Shown: positions 50,198-59,454 of the stretch, one piece after another
How positions within the stretch are numbered: the stretch's first letter is position 1
How the letters are laid out: each line of letters begins with the position of its first letter
From: Thiodiazotropha sp040507225
Lineage (GTDB): Bacteria; Pseudomonadota; Gammaproteobacteria; Chromatiales; Chromatiaceae
DNA length: 64,000 nucleotides
Assembly: GCA_040507225.1 (NCBI GenBank)
Contig: JBEVVG010000001.1
Coordinates: 620,001-684,000, forward strand
Reading direction: 5' to 3'
The notes under the pieces: model-generated
The model's database searches: none
Told to the model about the DNA's origin: nothing
Seen by the model: the letters and a program-made list of their open reading frames with translations, nothing else
Made by a program: the position numbers and the translations under genes

Positions 50198-50593
50198 ATG
50201 AGTAACCAGAATCAGATGATCAAACAGGATAACAAAGAGATTCGCAAGACCGGGATTCCTCACAGAGCGGCCCGTCCGAATGTGGATATCTATGAAGACA
50301 AACAGGGCATCACCCTGATCGCCGATCTTCCCGGTGTTGCCACCGAAGGCCTGGATATCCAGGTTGACCAGGAGATACTCTCGATTGATGCGCAGATCGA
50401 TATTCCGATGCCGAGCGGACAGGATCTGCATGTCGCAGGAACACGACCAACGCGCTATCAACGCAGCTTCACGATCAGTAACGAACTGGATGTCGACAAC
50501 ATCGAAGCGGTGCTGAAAAACGGTGTACTGGCAATGCGTATTCCCAAACGTGAACAGTATCAGCCGCGTAAAATCAATATTCGTGCAGCCTGA
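50198..50593 (+). CDS. Hsp20/alpha-crystallin small heat-shock protein 2
   Basis: ATG 50198 has GGAGAG just upstream. Seen: 131 residues; a short polar N-terminus; then an alpha-crystallin domain with RPNVDIYEDKQGITLIADLPG and the A-x-x-x-n-G-V-L motif as AVLKNGVLAMRIPKRE. It is of a different subclass from the first protein: a basic linker and no amphipathic arm. Adjacent divergent hsp20 pairs commonly form mixed oligomers, which is likely here. Confidence 0.93.
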   Translation: MSNQNQMIKQDNKEIRKTGIPHRAARPNVDIYEDKQGITLIADLPGVATEGLDIQVDQEILSIDAQIDIPMPSGQDLHVAGTRPTRYQRSFTISNELDVDNIEAVLKNGVLAMRIPKREQYQPRKINIRAA

Positions 50594-50620
50594 TCGGCAA
50601 TCCCATTGAGATAACCGGAT

Positions 50621-50668
50621 CGGCCGTCCCGTACCTTGATCACAAGGTGCGGGACGGCCGTTTGTTTT
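50621..50668 (+). terminator. intrinsic terminator after the hsp20 pair
   Basis: CGGCCGTCCCGTACCTTG (50621-50638) pairs with CAAGGTGCGGGACGGCCG (50643-50660), 18 bp with one G-T wobble and a four-base loop, followed by TTTGTTTT. Confidence 0.9.
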
Positions 50669-50743
50669 ACCGAGCGGCCCACTAGGTGGGTGGGTGAGAC
50701 TGGTGTATATTCAAAAGTCTGATGACTTTTATGCTAGCGTCCC

Positions 50744-51910
50744 ATGAAATCCATCACCACAGCTCGTGACCTGGCTATCAACGGGGCACAACCCCGATTT
50801 TCTGAACCGCTGCATGTGGGACGTCCCCATGTGGCGAACCGGGATGGTTTCCTGCGTACCACCCAGGAAATCCTCGATCGGCTCTGGTTGACCAACAACG
50901 GACCGGTGGTTCAGGAACTGGAACGGCGTGTTGCCGATCACCATCAGGTGAAACACTGTGTTGCCATGAGCAGCGGCACCCTGGGACTGGAGATCGCAAT
51001 CCGGGCTCTCCAACTGGAAGGGGAGGTGATCCTGCCCTCCCATACCTACGTTGCCACGGCCCATGCGTTGCACTGGCACGGTCTGACACCTGTGTTCGCG
51101 GATATCGATCCAGCCACGCATAACATCGATCCCGAGTCGGTACGCGGTCTGATTACCGAACGCACCAGCGCGATCATCGGCGTGCACCTGTGGGGACGTA
51201 TCGCCCCGGTGGATCAACTGGAGCGTCTGGCGCGGGCCCAGGGTCTGAAACTCCTGTATGACGCGGCACACGCCTTTGGATGTTCCTGCGAGGGCGTCAA
51301 AGTCGGTAATTTCGGAGATTGCGAGATCCTGAGTTTTCATGCCACGAAGTTTTTTCATACTCTGGAGGGCGGGGCGGTCCTGACCAATCAGGACAGTCTG
51401 GCGGAACAACTCAGACTGATGCGTAACTTCGGCTTTGCCGGTGTCGATCAGGTGGTGTGCGCCGGTACCAACGGCAAGTTGAACGAAATCTCAGCCGCCA
51501 TGGGACTTGCCAACCTGGATGCACTGCCTTCACTCCTGGCACATAATCGACAGGTCTATAGCGCATACCGGGATGCGCTCGCTGAAGTGCCGGGGCTGAG
51601 CATGCTGAAACTGGATGAAAGCCAGGACAGCAATTACCAGTATGTAGTGCTTGAAACCGACCCGGATTGCAGACTCGAGCGGGATCAGATCATCGAGGCG
51701 CTACACGCGGAAAATATCCTCGCACGTCGCTATTTCTGGCCCGGCTGTCACCGCATGATGCCGTATCGAGAACTGATTCCCGGCGCAGGACGTCATCTCA
51801 GCCGCACGGAGCAGATTGTCGAACGTATCATCGTCATGCCTGCCGGGTATGCCGTCACCCCGGAGATGGTGCCGGAGATTGTCGGGGTTTTACGCACCCT
51901 GATGGATTGA
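50744..51910 (+). CDS. DegT/DnrJ/EryC1/StrS-family aminotransferase
   Basis: PLP enzyme that usually transaminates a keto sugar nucleotide to an amino sugar. Seen: 388 residues with SSGTLGLEIAIRAL (phosphate binding), ILPSHTYVATAHAL, YDAAHAFGC (Asp173) and the Schiff-base Lys202 in SFHATKFFHTLEGG, followed by NGKLNEISAAMGL. All family hallmarks are intact. It faces the sulfotransferase gene convergently, eight bases away, and begins the modification-enzyme cluster. No sugar-nucleotide dehydratase is seen nearby, so the substrate must come from elsewhere. Confidence 0.92.
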   Translation: MKSITTARDLAINGAQPRFSEPLHVGRPHVANRDGFLRTTQEILDRLWLTNNGPVVQELERRVADHHQVKHCVAMSSGTLGLEIAIRALQLEGEVILPSHTYVATAHALHWHGLTPVFADIDPATHNIDPESVRGLITERTSAIIGVHLWGRIAPVDQLERLARAQGLKLLYDAAHAFGCSCEGVKVGNFGDCEILSFHATKFFHTLEGGAVLTNQDSLAEQLRLMRNFGFAGVDQVVCAGTNGKLNEISAAMGLANLDALPSLLAHNRQVYSAYRDALAEVPGLSMLKLDESQDSNYQYVVLETDPDCRLERDQIIEALHAENILARRYFWPGCHRMMPYRELIPGAGRHLSRTEQIVERIIVMPAGYAVTPEMVPEIVGVLRTLMD

Positions 51911-51917
51911 TGTCGGT

Positions 51918-52946
51918 TCAGGCCTCGCCGTATTCACATGCCAGTGCGCGGTAGACTTCTCCCAGGGGCCGAAGGTCCGCCTCCGCTGATGAATTATTAT
52001 TACGATAATGTTCAGGTCCCGCATAGGTTTCAGGGATCGCATAACCCTGTTGGGCGAGACGCTGTGCAACCTGTCGGTAGCAGGAACCGGGGTCTTCGCA
52101 AAACGCCTCGTAATCGACTTCCAACCAGCGATCGACAGGAATCTCCGCGAAAGCACGCCTCAGCGCGCGTCGGGTGAACAATATCTGCGCCGCAACCTGC
52201 TGTTCGGCGGATCGGAATGCAAGTCCTTCGAATTCCGGAGGCTTGAATCCCCACCACAGACCGGCGTCTCCGCGAAATCGTTCACGGGCCTTGAGGATGG
52301 AGTTCATCTGGTGCGCGGGATCGCGACGAACGTGGATGAAAAGCACCTGTTCGAACAGTGCATTCAACAAAGGTACATTCCAGTTGCCAATGATACCTTT
52401 CATGGCAAACGGCTTGTCGAAAACCGATTCCACCGCAGCCAGTTCCCGGACAAAACCCCTGCTGTCGGAGTGCGCCTGTTTGCGTTCATCGAGATAGGGA
52501 CTTTCGCCGAAATCGAAGAAACGTCGCCAGAAGTACCAGAACACGTTCGGCGCCGCGAGGCCCTGGGTTTTGCCCAGGTCGGAAGAGAAACTGTGCGCAT
52601 AACTGTAGGCTTGAAGATCGGCGAAGTCCTCGCGATAGCGATAGCGGGGATTGAGCAGCATCTCCTGAATCATCGCACCGATGCGTGGCGCCTGATAGAA
52701 ACGCGCGAGTAGATTGGAGGGATATCCGAAGTGGCCACTGGCGGCGAGCCATTGCATCATCAGGGTCGTGCCCGAGCGGGGACCGCCCATCACCAGAATC
52801 AGCGGATAGCGCGGCGCCGTAAAGGCATCGAGCGCATCCTGTTCCGTCTGGTGTAAAAGCCCATTGAGTGTGTCCAGCAGGTTTTCGAGTTGCTGATTTC
52901 TCTGAAAGGCCTCGGTTCGGGCTTCGTTGCGCATCTCTTCTGACAT
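51918..52946 (-). CDS. sulfotransferase-family protein (PAPS-dependent)
   Basis: Seen: 342 residues with the 5'-phosphosulfate loop MGGPRSGTTLMMQWL (about 53-67) and a 3'-phosphate-site-like segment LFIHVRRDPAHQMNSIL (about 203-219), typical of the Sulfotransfer superfamily. It would move a sulfate group from PAPS to a carbohydrate, lipid or other hydroxyl. It starts 12 bases after a methyltransferase gene on the same strand, so the two form a small operon. Confidence 0.88.
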   Translation of the reverse strand: MSEEMRNEARTEAFQRNQQLENLLDTLNGLLHQTEQDALDAFTAPRYPLILVMGGPRSGTTLMMQWLAASGHFGYPSNLLARFYQAPRIGAMIQEMLLNPRYRYREDFADLQAYSYAHSFSSDLGKTQGLAAPNVFWYFWRRFFDFGESPYLDERKQAHSDSRGFVRELAAVESVFDKPFAMKGIIGNWNVPLLNALFEQVLFIHVRRDPAHQMNSILKARERFRGDAGLWWGFKPPEFEGLAFRSAEQQVAAQILFTRRALRRAFAEIPVDRWLEVDYEAFCEDPGSCYRQVAQRLAQQGYAIPETYAGPEHYRNNNSSAEADLRPLGEVYRALACEYGEA

Positions 52947-52958
52947 CTGTTATTCCGC

Positions 52959-53747
52959 TCAGGGCCAGTAGGCGAGGAATCCTCGCGTGGTTTTCCAATC
53001 CTCTAACCGGTGGGTTTCAAGGATGATCTTTTGTAACGCCTCGAGTCGCGGCTGTCGAAACCATAACCAGAGTCTCGCCTCGATGGCATAGAGTGAACAG
53101 TCGAAACTCCATTGTTCGAACAACAGGGACATGGCGCGATTGGTGAACATCAGGGTGTGAACCGGCAACAGGTAGAACCAATCGGGATCACTGGGTATCT
53201 CGCCGCGTACCAGGGTATGCAGCGCCAACACTCCGTGATCACTGACCAGACTGCCGAGCCGGTCAAGACTCTCCCGGTCGCGCAGATGTTCCAGCGTCGC
53301 GGTGTTGAGCACCACGGGAAACCGCCCCGGCAGCAGATCGGCCGGGCTGAGATGGGAAGCGGCGTCCCAGTAGGGGTCATATCCTGATACCCTCAGACCG
53401 GATTGATTCAGCCGATTCAGCAACTCACCCTCTCCACAACCGAAGTCGAGCCATTCAGACTGCGTAGGAAGCATTCCCTGTTGACTGAGTGCAAGCAGTA
53501 CTTCAGCCTGCCGGTCGAGACGCTGCGATGCGCGGGGGTCATGCGGATTGACACCCTGACCCCGATAACCGCCATGGTATGCGCGACAGAGATTTCCCCA
53601 CTCTGCTTCAGACAGATCGAGAAGGGTGCGCGCATGCACACAGCCGCACTCGGTGCAGCGTTCATAGTTCACCCGATCGAGGCCATAGCATTCGAATGAC
53701 TTGGTCATGCAGGGATGCAGCGGGCTTTGGCATATGAGACATCGCAT
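52959..53747 (-). CDS. class I SAM methyltransferase with N-terminal zinc-binding motif
   Basis: Seen: 262 residues; an N-terminal four-cysteine zinc motif (CLIC and CTEC, residues 3-36) as in C-methyltransferases that modify sugars; then motif I WLDFGCGEGELLNRL; motif II region VSGYDPYWD; and motif IV FPVVLNTATLEHL. The zinc-finger/SAM architecture resembles sugar or secondary-metabolite methyltransferases. Its start lies 43 bases from the divergent ligase start. Confidence 0.88.
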   Translation of the reverse strand: MRCLICQSPLHPCMTKSFECYGLDRVNYERCTECGCVHARTLLDLSEAEWGNLCRAYHGGYRGQGVNPHDPRASQRLDRQAEVLLALSQQGMLPTQSEWLDFGCGEGELLNRLNQSGLRVSGYDPYWDAASHLSPADLLPGRFPVVLNTATLEHLRDRESLDRLGSLVSDHGVLALHTLVRGEIPSDPDWFYLLPVHTLMFTNRAMSLLFEQWSFDCSLYAIEARLWLWFRQPRLEALQKIILETHRLEDWKTTRGFLAYWP

Positions 53748-53790
53748 TGTTGTTATACTACCCGCTTTTACTCACATGATCCGGGTTGTC

Positions 53791-55125
53791 ATGAAATCCA
53801 ACGACGAACCTTTCTGGGACCGCGCCCGGGAAACTGCCGGGGAGGCGATGCGCAATGCCCGGATACTGGAGCGCATCAAGGCACAACTCGATTACGTGTA
53901 TCCGCGCTTACCCTTTTATCGCAAACTTTATGACGCGCATGGAGTCAGGCCGGAGGATATTCTGTCCCTGGAGGACTTTACCCAAAAGATACCGGTGGTG
54001 ACCAAATCCATGCTGCGCCAGTCTCAGCAGGATCATCCGCCTTTCGGTGATTACCTGGGAGTCGAATTCGCGGATGTGGCCCGCATCCAGGGCACTTCAG
54101 GCACCACCGGGCATCCCACCCTGTTCGCCATATCCAAAGCGGACTGGCAACAGATTTCAGAGGATCAGGCGTTACAGTGCTGGGCCGCGGGATTGCGACC
54201 TGACGACATCGTGCAGATCGTCTTTCCCCTGGGTCTCTACGTCGGCGGTTGGGGACTGTTGGGGGCCGCTGAACGGATCGGCGCAAAGGTACTGCCGATG
54301 TCCGGGGGCGACACTCTGCGCCAGATTCGCATTCTGCAGCAGGTCGGTGCGACGGTGATTTGCGGCACGCCCTCGTTTTGTCTGCACATCCTCGAAACTG
54401 CCCGCGCCGAAGGCATAGATCTGGCCGGCGGGGCTTTGCGGCTGGGTTTCTTTGGCGGTGAGCCTGGTGCGGGTATCCCTGCAGTGAAACAGCGGCTTGA
54501 ACAGGGTTTCGGCATCCGCGCCATCGATTTCGGTAACGTGGCGGAACTGCATCCCTGTTCCAACATGGAGTGTTCACAGGCCAGCGGAATGCACGTTTAT
54601 CAGGACATCGACTACACCGAAGTGGTCGATCCCCATGACCCGAACCGGGGCCTGGGCTTTGAACAGCGTGGTGCGGTGGTGTATACCCATCTGTGGCGTC
54701 GCTCACAACCGATGATCCGTTATTTTCCCGGCGACGAAACCCTGCTGACCCGCGAGCCCTGCTCCTGTGGAAGGACCTATCCCCGCATGCCCCACGGCAT
54801 CATCGGGCGTTTGGATGATATGCTGATCGTGCGCGGGGTGAAATTCTATCCTTCCGATGTCGAGGAGATCCTGCGAAGCCTTCCGCAGATGGGGGTCGAA
54901 TTCCGTATCCGTCTGCAACGCATCGCTGAACTCGACGAAGTGGTGATCGAGGCGGAGTGTGAAAATCCACAGGCGGCGGATGAATTCCAGGCCGCGGCCG
55001 AGGCGCGCCTGCGGAGCCTGCTGGGTTTGAGAGTGCGTGTTTCGGTTGTGAATCCGGGCAGTTTTCCACGCACCGCCTTCAAGGCGCGGCGGGTGATCGA
55101 TCAACGACCAGGACAGATAACATGA
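53791..55125 (+). CDS. PaaK/CapK-like AMP-dependent ligase
   Basis: Adenylate-forming enzyme related to phenylacetate-CoA ligase. ATG 53791 is chosen because it clears the divergent gene and starts the family-like segment MKSNDEPFWDRARE; upstream ATGs at 53701 and 53776 look like non-coding extension. Seen: 444 residues with the P-loop IQGTSGTTGHPTLF, the substrate-pocket segment LRLGFFGGEPGAGI, the Tyr/Glu-type GNVAELHP motif and the hinge GRLDDMLIVRGVKFYPSDVEE. Intact ligase. It overlaps the next gene by four bases (ATGA). It could load an acyl group used by the NeuD-like acyltransferase; that link is inferred. Confidence 0.9.
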   Translation: MKSNDEPFWDRARETAGEAMRNARILERIKAQLDYVYPRLPFYRKLYDAHGVRPEDILSLEDFTQKIPVVTKSMLRQSQQDHPPFGDYLGVEFADVARIQGTSGTTGHPTLFAISKADWQQISEDQALQCWAAGLRPDDIVQIVFPLGLYVGGWGLLGAAERIGAKVLPMSGGDTLRQIRILQQVGATVICGTPSFCLHILETARAEGIDLAGGALRLGFFGGEPGAGIPAVKQRLEQGFGIRAIDFGNVAELHPCSNMECSQASGMHVYQDIDYTEVVDPHDPNRGLGFEQRGAVVYTHLWRRSQPMIRYFPGDETLLTREPCSCGRTYPRMPHGIIGRLDDMLIVRGVKFYPSDVEEILRSLPQMGVEFRIRLQRIAELDEVVIEAECENPQAADEFQAAAEARLRSLLGLRVRVSVVNPGSFPRTAFKARRVIDQRPGQIT

Positions 55126-55796
55126 AGCAGCAAAAATCGCTGGTCATCATCGGCAGCGGCGGGCATGCAGGATGCGTGCGGGATATCGCGCGTGTGGCGG
55201 GCTTTCAGGTTTCGGGGTTTGTCGACCGCACCCGGCCCCGGGGAGACAGGGTGCGGGATCTGGCGATCCTGGGAGGGGATGAACTGCTCAGGGATGAATC
55301 GTTCATCAACCGCCATCAGTTCGCCATCGGTATCGGACACCCACTGGCCCGCCATCGATACGGGGAATACCTGCTCCGGCATGGTGCAGAACTACCCGCG
55401 ATCGTCAATCCGAGCAGCTTTGTTTCGCCGGATGCGGAAGTGGGGCTGGGGGTTCTGCTGATGGGTATGAACGCGGTCAATCACGGGGCCGTCGTCGGGG
55501 ATTTCAGCGCACTCGACTGGCAGGTGACCGTGGGGCACGGGGCGCGTCTGGGCAAGGCCGTGTTCGGCGGTCCCGGGAGCCGGGTGGCCGGAGACGTGAC
55601 CTGTGGTGATGAGACCTACCTGGGGCTGGGATGCCAGGTGATCGAAAAGGTTCGCATCGGCAGGGGTTGTCTGATCGGCGCCGGCGCTACGGTGATCCGC
55701 GACCTGCCGGATCATGTGCTGGCCGTCGGCTCTCCGGCCCGGGTGCTGCGCGACAATCCCCCGGAGACATCCGCGGATTTCGGTCCCCTAGGCTAG
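55122..55796 (+). CDS. NeuD-like sugar O-/N-acyltransferase (left-handed beta-helix)
   Basis: Seen: 224 residues; an N-terminal Rossmann-like segment LVIIGSGGHAGCVRDIAR (PglD/NeuD type); then hexapeptide repeats (about 100-200) such as AEVGLGVLLMGMNAVNHGA and SRVAGDVTCGDETYLGLG; and an active-site His in VTVGHGARLG. The family acylates amino sugars or sialic-acid-type sugars. It overlaps the ligase by four bases. It is convergent with the methyltransferase downstream. Confidence 0.9.
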   Translation: MKQQKSLVIIGSGGHAGCVRDIARVAGFQVSGFVDRTRPRGDRVRDLAILGGDELLRDESFINRHQFAIGIGHPLARHRYGEYLLRHGAELPAIVNPSSFVSPDAEVGLGVLLMGMNAVNHGAVVGDFSALDWQVTVGHGARLGKAVFGGPGSRVAGDVTCGDETYLGLGCQVIEKVRIGRGCLIGAGATVIRDLPDHVLAVGSPARVLRDNPPETSADFGPLG

Positions 55797-55815
55797 CGCC
55801 GGATCGGCTCCAGCC

Positions 55816-56928
55816 TTAGCGAATCCCCAGGGGTACGGGAGATTTCCTGAGCACCAGGGTATCACCCAGCACGAACGCCCGGTCAAAACCTCCCCGGGCC
55901 AGCAGTTCATCAGCTGCGCGCTTGACCCCGGCGCCGAAACTCCACACGTAGTCGTCCAGCAGTACCCAGCCGCCAGCAGTCACATGGGGTTCCCAGAGTG
56001 CGATGTCCTGCACCACATGCCGGTAGCCGTGGTTGGCATCGATATGCAATAGCGCAATTTTACCCTGGATCGCTATGCGACCGAATTCCGGCGTTTCTAT
56101 GAACCCGGCTGTAATCGCCTCCAGGTAGATCCGGTGACCGATCTCCGAGGTCTCTCGGACGTAACCCAGGTTGGATTGCAGGGCAAGATGGCACAGGAAA
56201 CCCTGAAAGATCTTATCGAAGTCAATCCGACCCACATCCCGGTTGATCAGTTCCGATTCCTGATCCTGCAGATCCAGCTTGCCGGCGGACCAGGGGTCGA
56301 TACTCAGGTGGTTGCCGATCCGGTAGTGAGCACCCAGCCAGGACATGGCGAAGGCACTGCGCCCATACAGGGATCCGATCTCCACCAGATCACCGCGTGG
56401 CAGCAGGGGGGCGATGTGAATCAGGATATGCAGTTTGCTCAGATCGCACTGACCGGGAATCCGCAGGAACTGCTGATGCAGTCCGGCCAGCATGTTGCGC
56501 TTGAGCGGCGGGGCAGGGACCTCGGCTGCGATATCGCTCAGGCTGTCGGTGAAGCGTTCCCGCAGGAGACGCTCCGCCCATTCCAGACTGTCAGCGATTG
56601 TCAGCCAGTCGCGCGTATAGGGATCCGGCTGGACGAGTGTGAACGAATAGCGGTCGGGGTTGTCCTGCTGAAGGCTCCGAAGCTGCGTCCATACTCCCTG
56701 GTGATGGGTGTAGACATGAGTGATGTGTTCGCCTTCGATGAGGCGCCGGAACTGCTCGGCGAAGGGCGCTTCGGTGACGAACGGTAATCGCCTGATCTCG
56801 CCCAGCAGTGGATCGGGCCGGGTGCGGGGTATCGAACTGGCGCCAACCAACGGTATCCCCAGCGCACGAACCTCAGCCGCGAGGCGCTGACCGGCATCGA
56901 TATCGATTGGGAAGATCAGCAGTTTCAA
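55816..56928 (-). CDS. class I SAM methyltransferase with long N-terminal domain
   Basis: TTG 56928 is chosen as start (MKLLIFPIDIDAGQRL). A longer frame to 57105 would overlap the upstream dehydrogenase gene and has no family-like sequence. Seen: 370 residues. The first 140 residues (IPLVGASSIPRTRPD..., VYTHHQGVWTQL) look like a Rossmann-type or ATP-grasp-leading domain that I do not recognise. The C-terminal half is a Methyltransf_24-type SAM domain with LVEIGSLYGRSAFAM, LSIDPW and LLHIDANHGYRHVVQDIALW. It starts 20 bases after the dehydrogenase stop, in the same operon. Confidence 0.8.
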   Translation of the reverse strand: MKLLIFPIDIDAGQRLAAEVRALGIPLVGASSIPRTRPDPLLGEIRRLPFVTEAPFAEQFRRLIEGEHITHVYTHHQGVWTQLRSLQQDNPDRYSFTLVQPDPYTRDWLTIADSLEWAERLLRERFTDSLSDIAAEVPAPPLKRNMLAGLHQQFLRIPGQCDLSKLHILIHIAPLLPRGDLVEIGSLYGRSAFAMSWLGAHYRIGNHLSIDPWSAGKLDLQDQESELINRDVGRIDFDKIFQGFLCHLALQSNLGYVRETSEIGHRIYLEAITAGFIETPEFGRIAIQGKIALLHIDANHGYRHVVQDIALWEPHVTAGGWVLLDDYVWSFGAGVKRAADELLARGGFDRAFVLGDTLVLRKSPVPLGIR

Positions 56929-56947
56929 TTCTTTGTGCCCGACTGAC

Positions 56948-57949
56948 TCAGCCCACTGCCAGACTGTTGAGTGCCTCCCACAGCGGCCGGGGCAACGACA
57001 GCGTGCCGTCCTGGCGTATCCGCTGCAACCGGGCCTCGCCGTGCGCGCCGGGAATCTGCTCGGTCCCCAGCACCGCCGAGAGACGGCCCAGTAACTCACG
57101 CACATCCTGCAGGTGCAGACCCGGAAGCCGCCCGGGGTTCAAACCGATCATCACCAGCGCCCCGCGCTTGCTCTGTCCCGCGAACAGGGTGGTGAGCGCC
57201 TCTACGGCCAGGGTCAGGGCGTACTGTCTTCTCCCGGCCACATCATCGAACCGCTGAATGATTTTTCCGCTCAGGCGCATCTCCTCGTCAAACAGCTCGG
57301 CCACCTCCCGTGGGGGGTTGGATTCATGGGTTTCCACGCTGAGGGAGGCCACTTCACCCGGGGCGCCGAACAACAGGGCGAGCAGCTGACCAAAGGTGGC
57401 CGGTGCGGGACTGACATCGGACACGAAAGGCGGTTCGCCTTCCGTGCCCGGCATCGCCAGGGCAATCGGGTTGGTGCCGAGCAGGGGTATCTCAGAGGAC
57501 CCGAAGGAGACCAGCGGTGGACTGGTGGCGATGCCCAGCGCCACATGACCGGATTTCGCCAGGGGACGCAGGTAATCGCCGATCACCCCGGTGGGAAAGG
57601 CGCCATGACACACCACGACCGCGAAACCTTGCTGTTTGAGTTGTTGTTGTAGCGTTTCGGCCGCCTGACGGGCGGCCAGGTATCCCAGGCTTTGACGGCA
57701 CTCGAAGCGGGTCAGCCAGGAGCTGAGGGGCATCACATCCGGCGGTGCGTGAGTAAATTTGCCGAGACGGGTGTGCAGCCAGGGGATACGCACCAGGCCG
57801 TGGGAACGCTTGCCGCGTAATTCCGCGTCCAGCAACTGTCGCAGGGTTTCCTCCACTGCAGCGTTCGGTGCCAGGAATCCTGACAGGGCCTGACGACAGA
57901 TTTGTTCGATTTGCGAAAGCGGCCGTTGCAACAACCCGCCGGGATTCAA
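56948..57949 (-). CDS. malate/L-lactate dehydrogenase family (LDH2/Ldh-type) oxidoreductase
   Basis: NAD(P)-dependent 2-hydroxyacid dehydrogenase of the LDH2 family (malate, ureidoglycolate, sulfolactate or similar). Seen: 333 residues; TTG start overlapping the pentapeptide gene stop as TTGA; ELRGKRSHGLVRIPWL near 48; the diagnostic LLGTNPIALAMPG at about 159; and GVIGDYLRPLA. The C-terminal third lacks the usual GGYKGFGL segment of the family, having only GALVMIGLNPGRLPG, so substrate use may differ. Translationally coupled to the pentapeptide gene. Confidence 0.83.
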   Translation of the reverse strand: MNPGGLLQRPLSQIEQICRQALSGFLAPNAAVEETLRQLLDAELRGKRSHGLVRIPWLHTRLGKFTHAPPDVMPLSSWLTRFECRQSLGYLAARQAAETLQQQLKQQGFAVVVCHGAFPTGVIGDYLRPLAKSGHVALGIATSPPLVSFGSSEIPLLGTNPIALAMPGTEGEPPFVSDVSPAPATFGQLLALLFGAPGEVASLSVETHESNPPREVAELFDEEMRLSGKIIQRFDDVAGRRQYALTLAVEALTTLFAGQSKRGALVMIGLNPGRLPGLHLQDVRELLGRLSAVLGTEQIPGAHGEARLQRIRQDGTLSLPRPLWEALNSLAVG

Positions 57950-59406
57950 GTGGAGCCCCGCTGCTGCTGTTTGAGGAGTTCCTCCAGGCCGGCGACGAAG
58001 GCCGCCAGTTTGCGGCTCTCATCACCCTGAGCCTGCTCCAGGGCCTGATGCAGGCCGCTGCAGCGATCACTGAATACGGGACCCACCACATCATCCATGC
58101 GGGCCCCGTCGAACAGGGATTTCACCAGACTTGCGCCGAACAGGGAGGCGCCGGTCAGATCGGCACCGTTGAGGATGATCTGATTCAGCCGGGCATAGAC
58201 CAGCAGGGCGCCGCGCAGGTCCGCGCCACTGAGATCCCCGGCAATATAAGACTGGACCAGGGTGGTTGCGGAGAGATCGGCATCGTTCATCGACATCGCC
58301 TTGGGCGGATCTCCCGTGATCATGGCGCGGTACAGGTAGGCTCCGTGGAGATCCGCGCGGGACAGGTTGCAGTCTCTGAAATGGGCGCAGCGGGCGGTGA
58401 AACGGTTCAGTTTCGCCGCCTGAAAGGAGGATTCGCGCACCGCGATGTTCTCGCCTGTGACCGCGCTGAAATCCGAACCGTCCGCCATGCAGTTGTAGAG
58501 AGTGGCATTGTCCAGCTTGGCGCCGGAAAAATCGGCGCCTTCGATATTCAGGTTGAGGAACCGGGCCTGTTCCAGATCGGCCAGGCTGAAATTCGCGCGG
58601 GACATGGACAGGGAGGCAAAATCCGCCTCCCGGGCGGTCAGGCTCTGTGCGGCGAGGCGGGTGTAACTGCCGCCGCGGATGCGTAATCCGGGCAGGTTGG
58701 CCTGGGCCAGGGAGATGTTGTCCGCATCCACCAGCCGTTGCAGACAGAGTCCTTCACCGCTGGCCTCGTTGAAACGCACCCCGCGGCAATTGGACTTGGT
58801 GATACTCAGCTGGGCGAGTTGCGCACCCGTGAAGTCCGCCCCGCCCAGGTGACACTCGTTGATCACCGATCCCTGCAGGTTACTGCGTCGAAAATCCACA
58901 TCGTCCATGATGCACTGGTAGAAAGTGGTACCGGCAATGGAGTTTCCGGAGAGGTTGACGCCGCTCATGAAACAGCCATGGAAAAGGCTGCCTGTGGCAT
59001 CTGTGAGATCGCTCATGTCCGCGCCTGTGAAGTCACACACCTGGGCGGCAAAGGCGTGCATGTAGACCCCGCGCATGATCGTGCCTTTGAGCAGGGTGCG
59101 CTCCATCCCGGGACAGACCAGGGCGGCGCCGCTCATGTCCGCGCCGCTGAGGTTGGTGCCGTGCAGTACAGCCCGGTTGAGCACCGCCTTTCGCAGATCA
59201 AAACCGGACAGGTCGAGGCCCCTCAGATCGGCTTCACGCAACACCATGCCGCGCCCGGTGCGGGCGATCAACTGCTCGGTATAGGCGCTGACCTCCTTCT
59301 GCGCGGCGCTGCGGTCTGAAGACGCGGCCCAGCGGCGCAATCGGGTCAGGGTATCCAGTTCCGGGATTTTTGCCTCGATCGAGTCGACCTGTTCTGATCT
59401 GTTCAT
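57946..59406 (-). CDS. pentapeptide-repeat protein
   Basis: ATG 59406 is preferred over a TTG at 59415. Seen: 486 residues; an N-terminal helical stretch (about 1-50); then, from about 55 to 470, around 60 copies of an A(D/N)LXX pentapeptide, e.g. ADLRGLDLSGFDLRKAVLNRA, which build a quadrilateral beta-helix; and a short C-terminal helix. Functions of such proteins range from DNA-gyrase mimicry to scaffolding. The coupling with an LDH2-type gene and a glycosyltransferase gene points to a scaffold or substrate-presenting role, without proof. Confidence 0.88.
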   Translation of the reverse strand: MNRSEQVDSIEAKIPELDTLTRLRRWAASSDRSAAQKEVSAYTEQLIARTGRGMVLREADLRGLDLSGFDLRKAVLNRAVLHGTNLSGADMSGAALVCPGMERTLLKGTIMRGVYMHAFAAQVCDFTGADMSDLTDATGSLFHGCFMSGVNLSGNSIAGTTFYQCIMDDVDFRRSNLQGSVINECHLGGADFTGAQLAQLSITKSNCRGVRFNEASGEGLCLQRLVDADNISLAQANLPGLRIRGGSYTRLAAQSLTAREADFASLSMSRANFSLADLEQARFLNLNIEGADFSGAKLDNATLYNCMADGSDFSAVTGENIAVRESSFQAAKLNRFTARCAHFRDCNLSRADLHGAYLYRAMITGDPPKAMSMNDADLSATTLVQSYIAGDLSGADLRGALLVYARLNQIILNGADLTGASLFGASLVKSLFDGARMDDVVGPVFSDRCSGLHQALEQAQGDESRKLAAFVAGLEELLKQQQRGST

Positions 59407-59454
59407 AATTGACAACCTGCTTTCATGTAATGAATCGTAAATCGAGGTGATCGT

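Noticed and set aside
56929..57105. Extending the methyltransferase upstream to 57105
   Set aside because: It would overlap the dehydrogenase gene in another frame with Arg/Cys-rich, non-family sequence.
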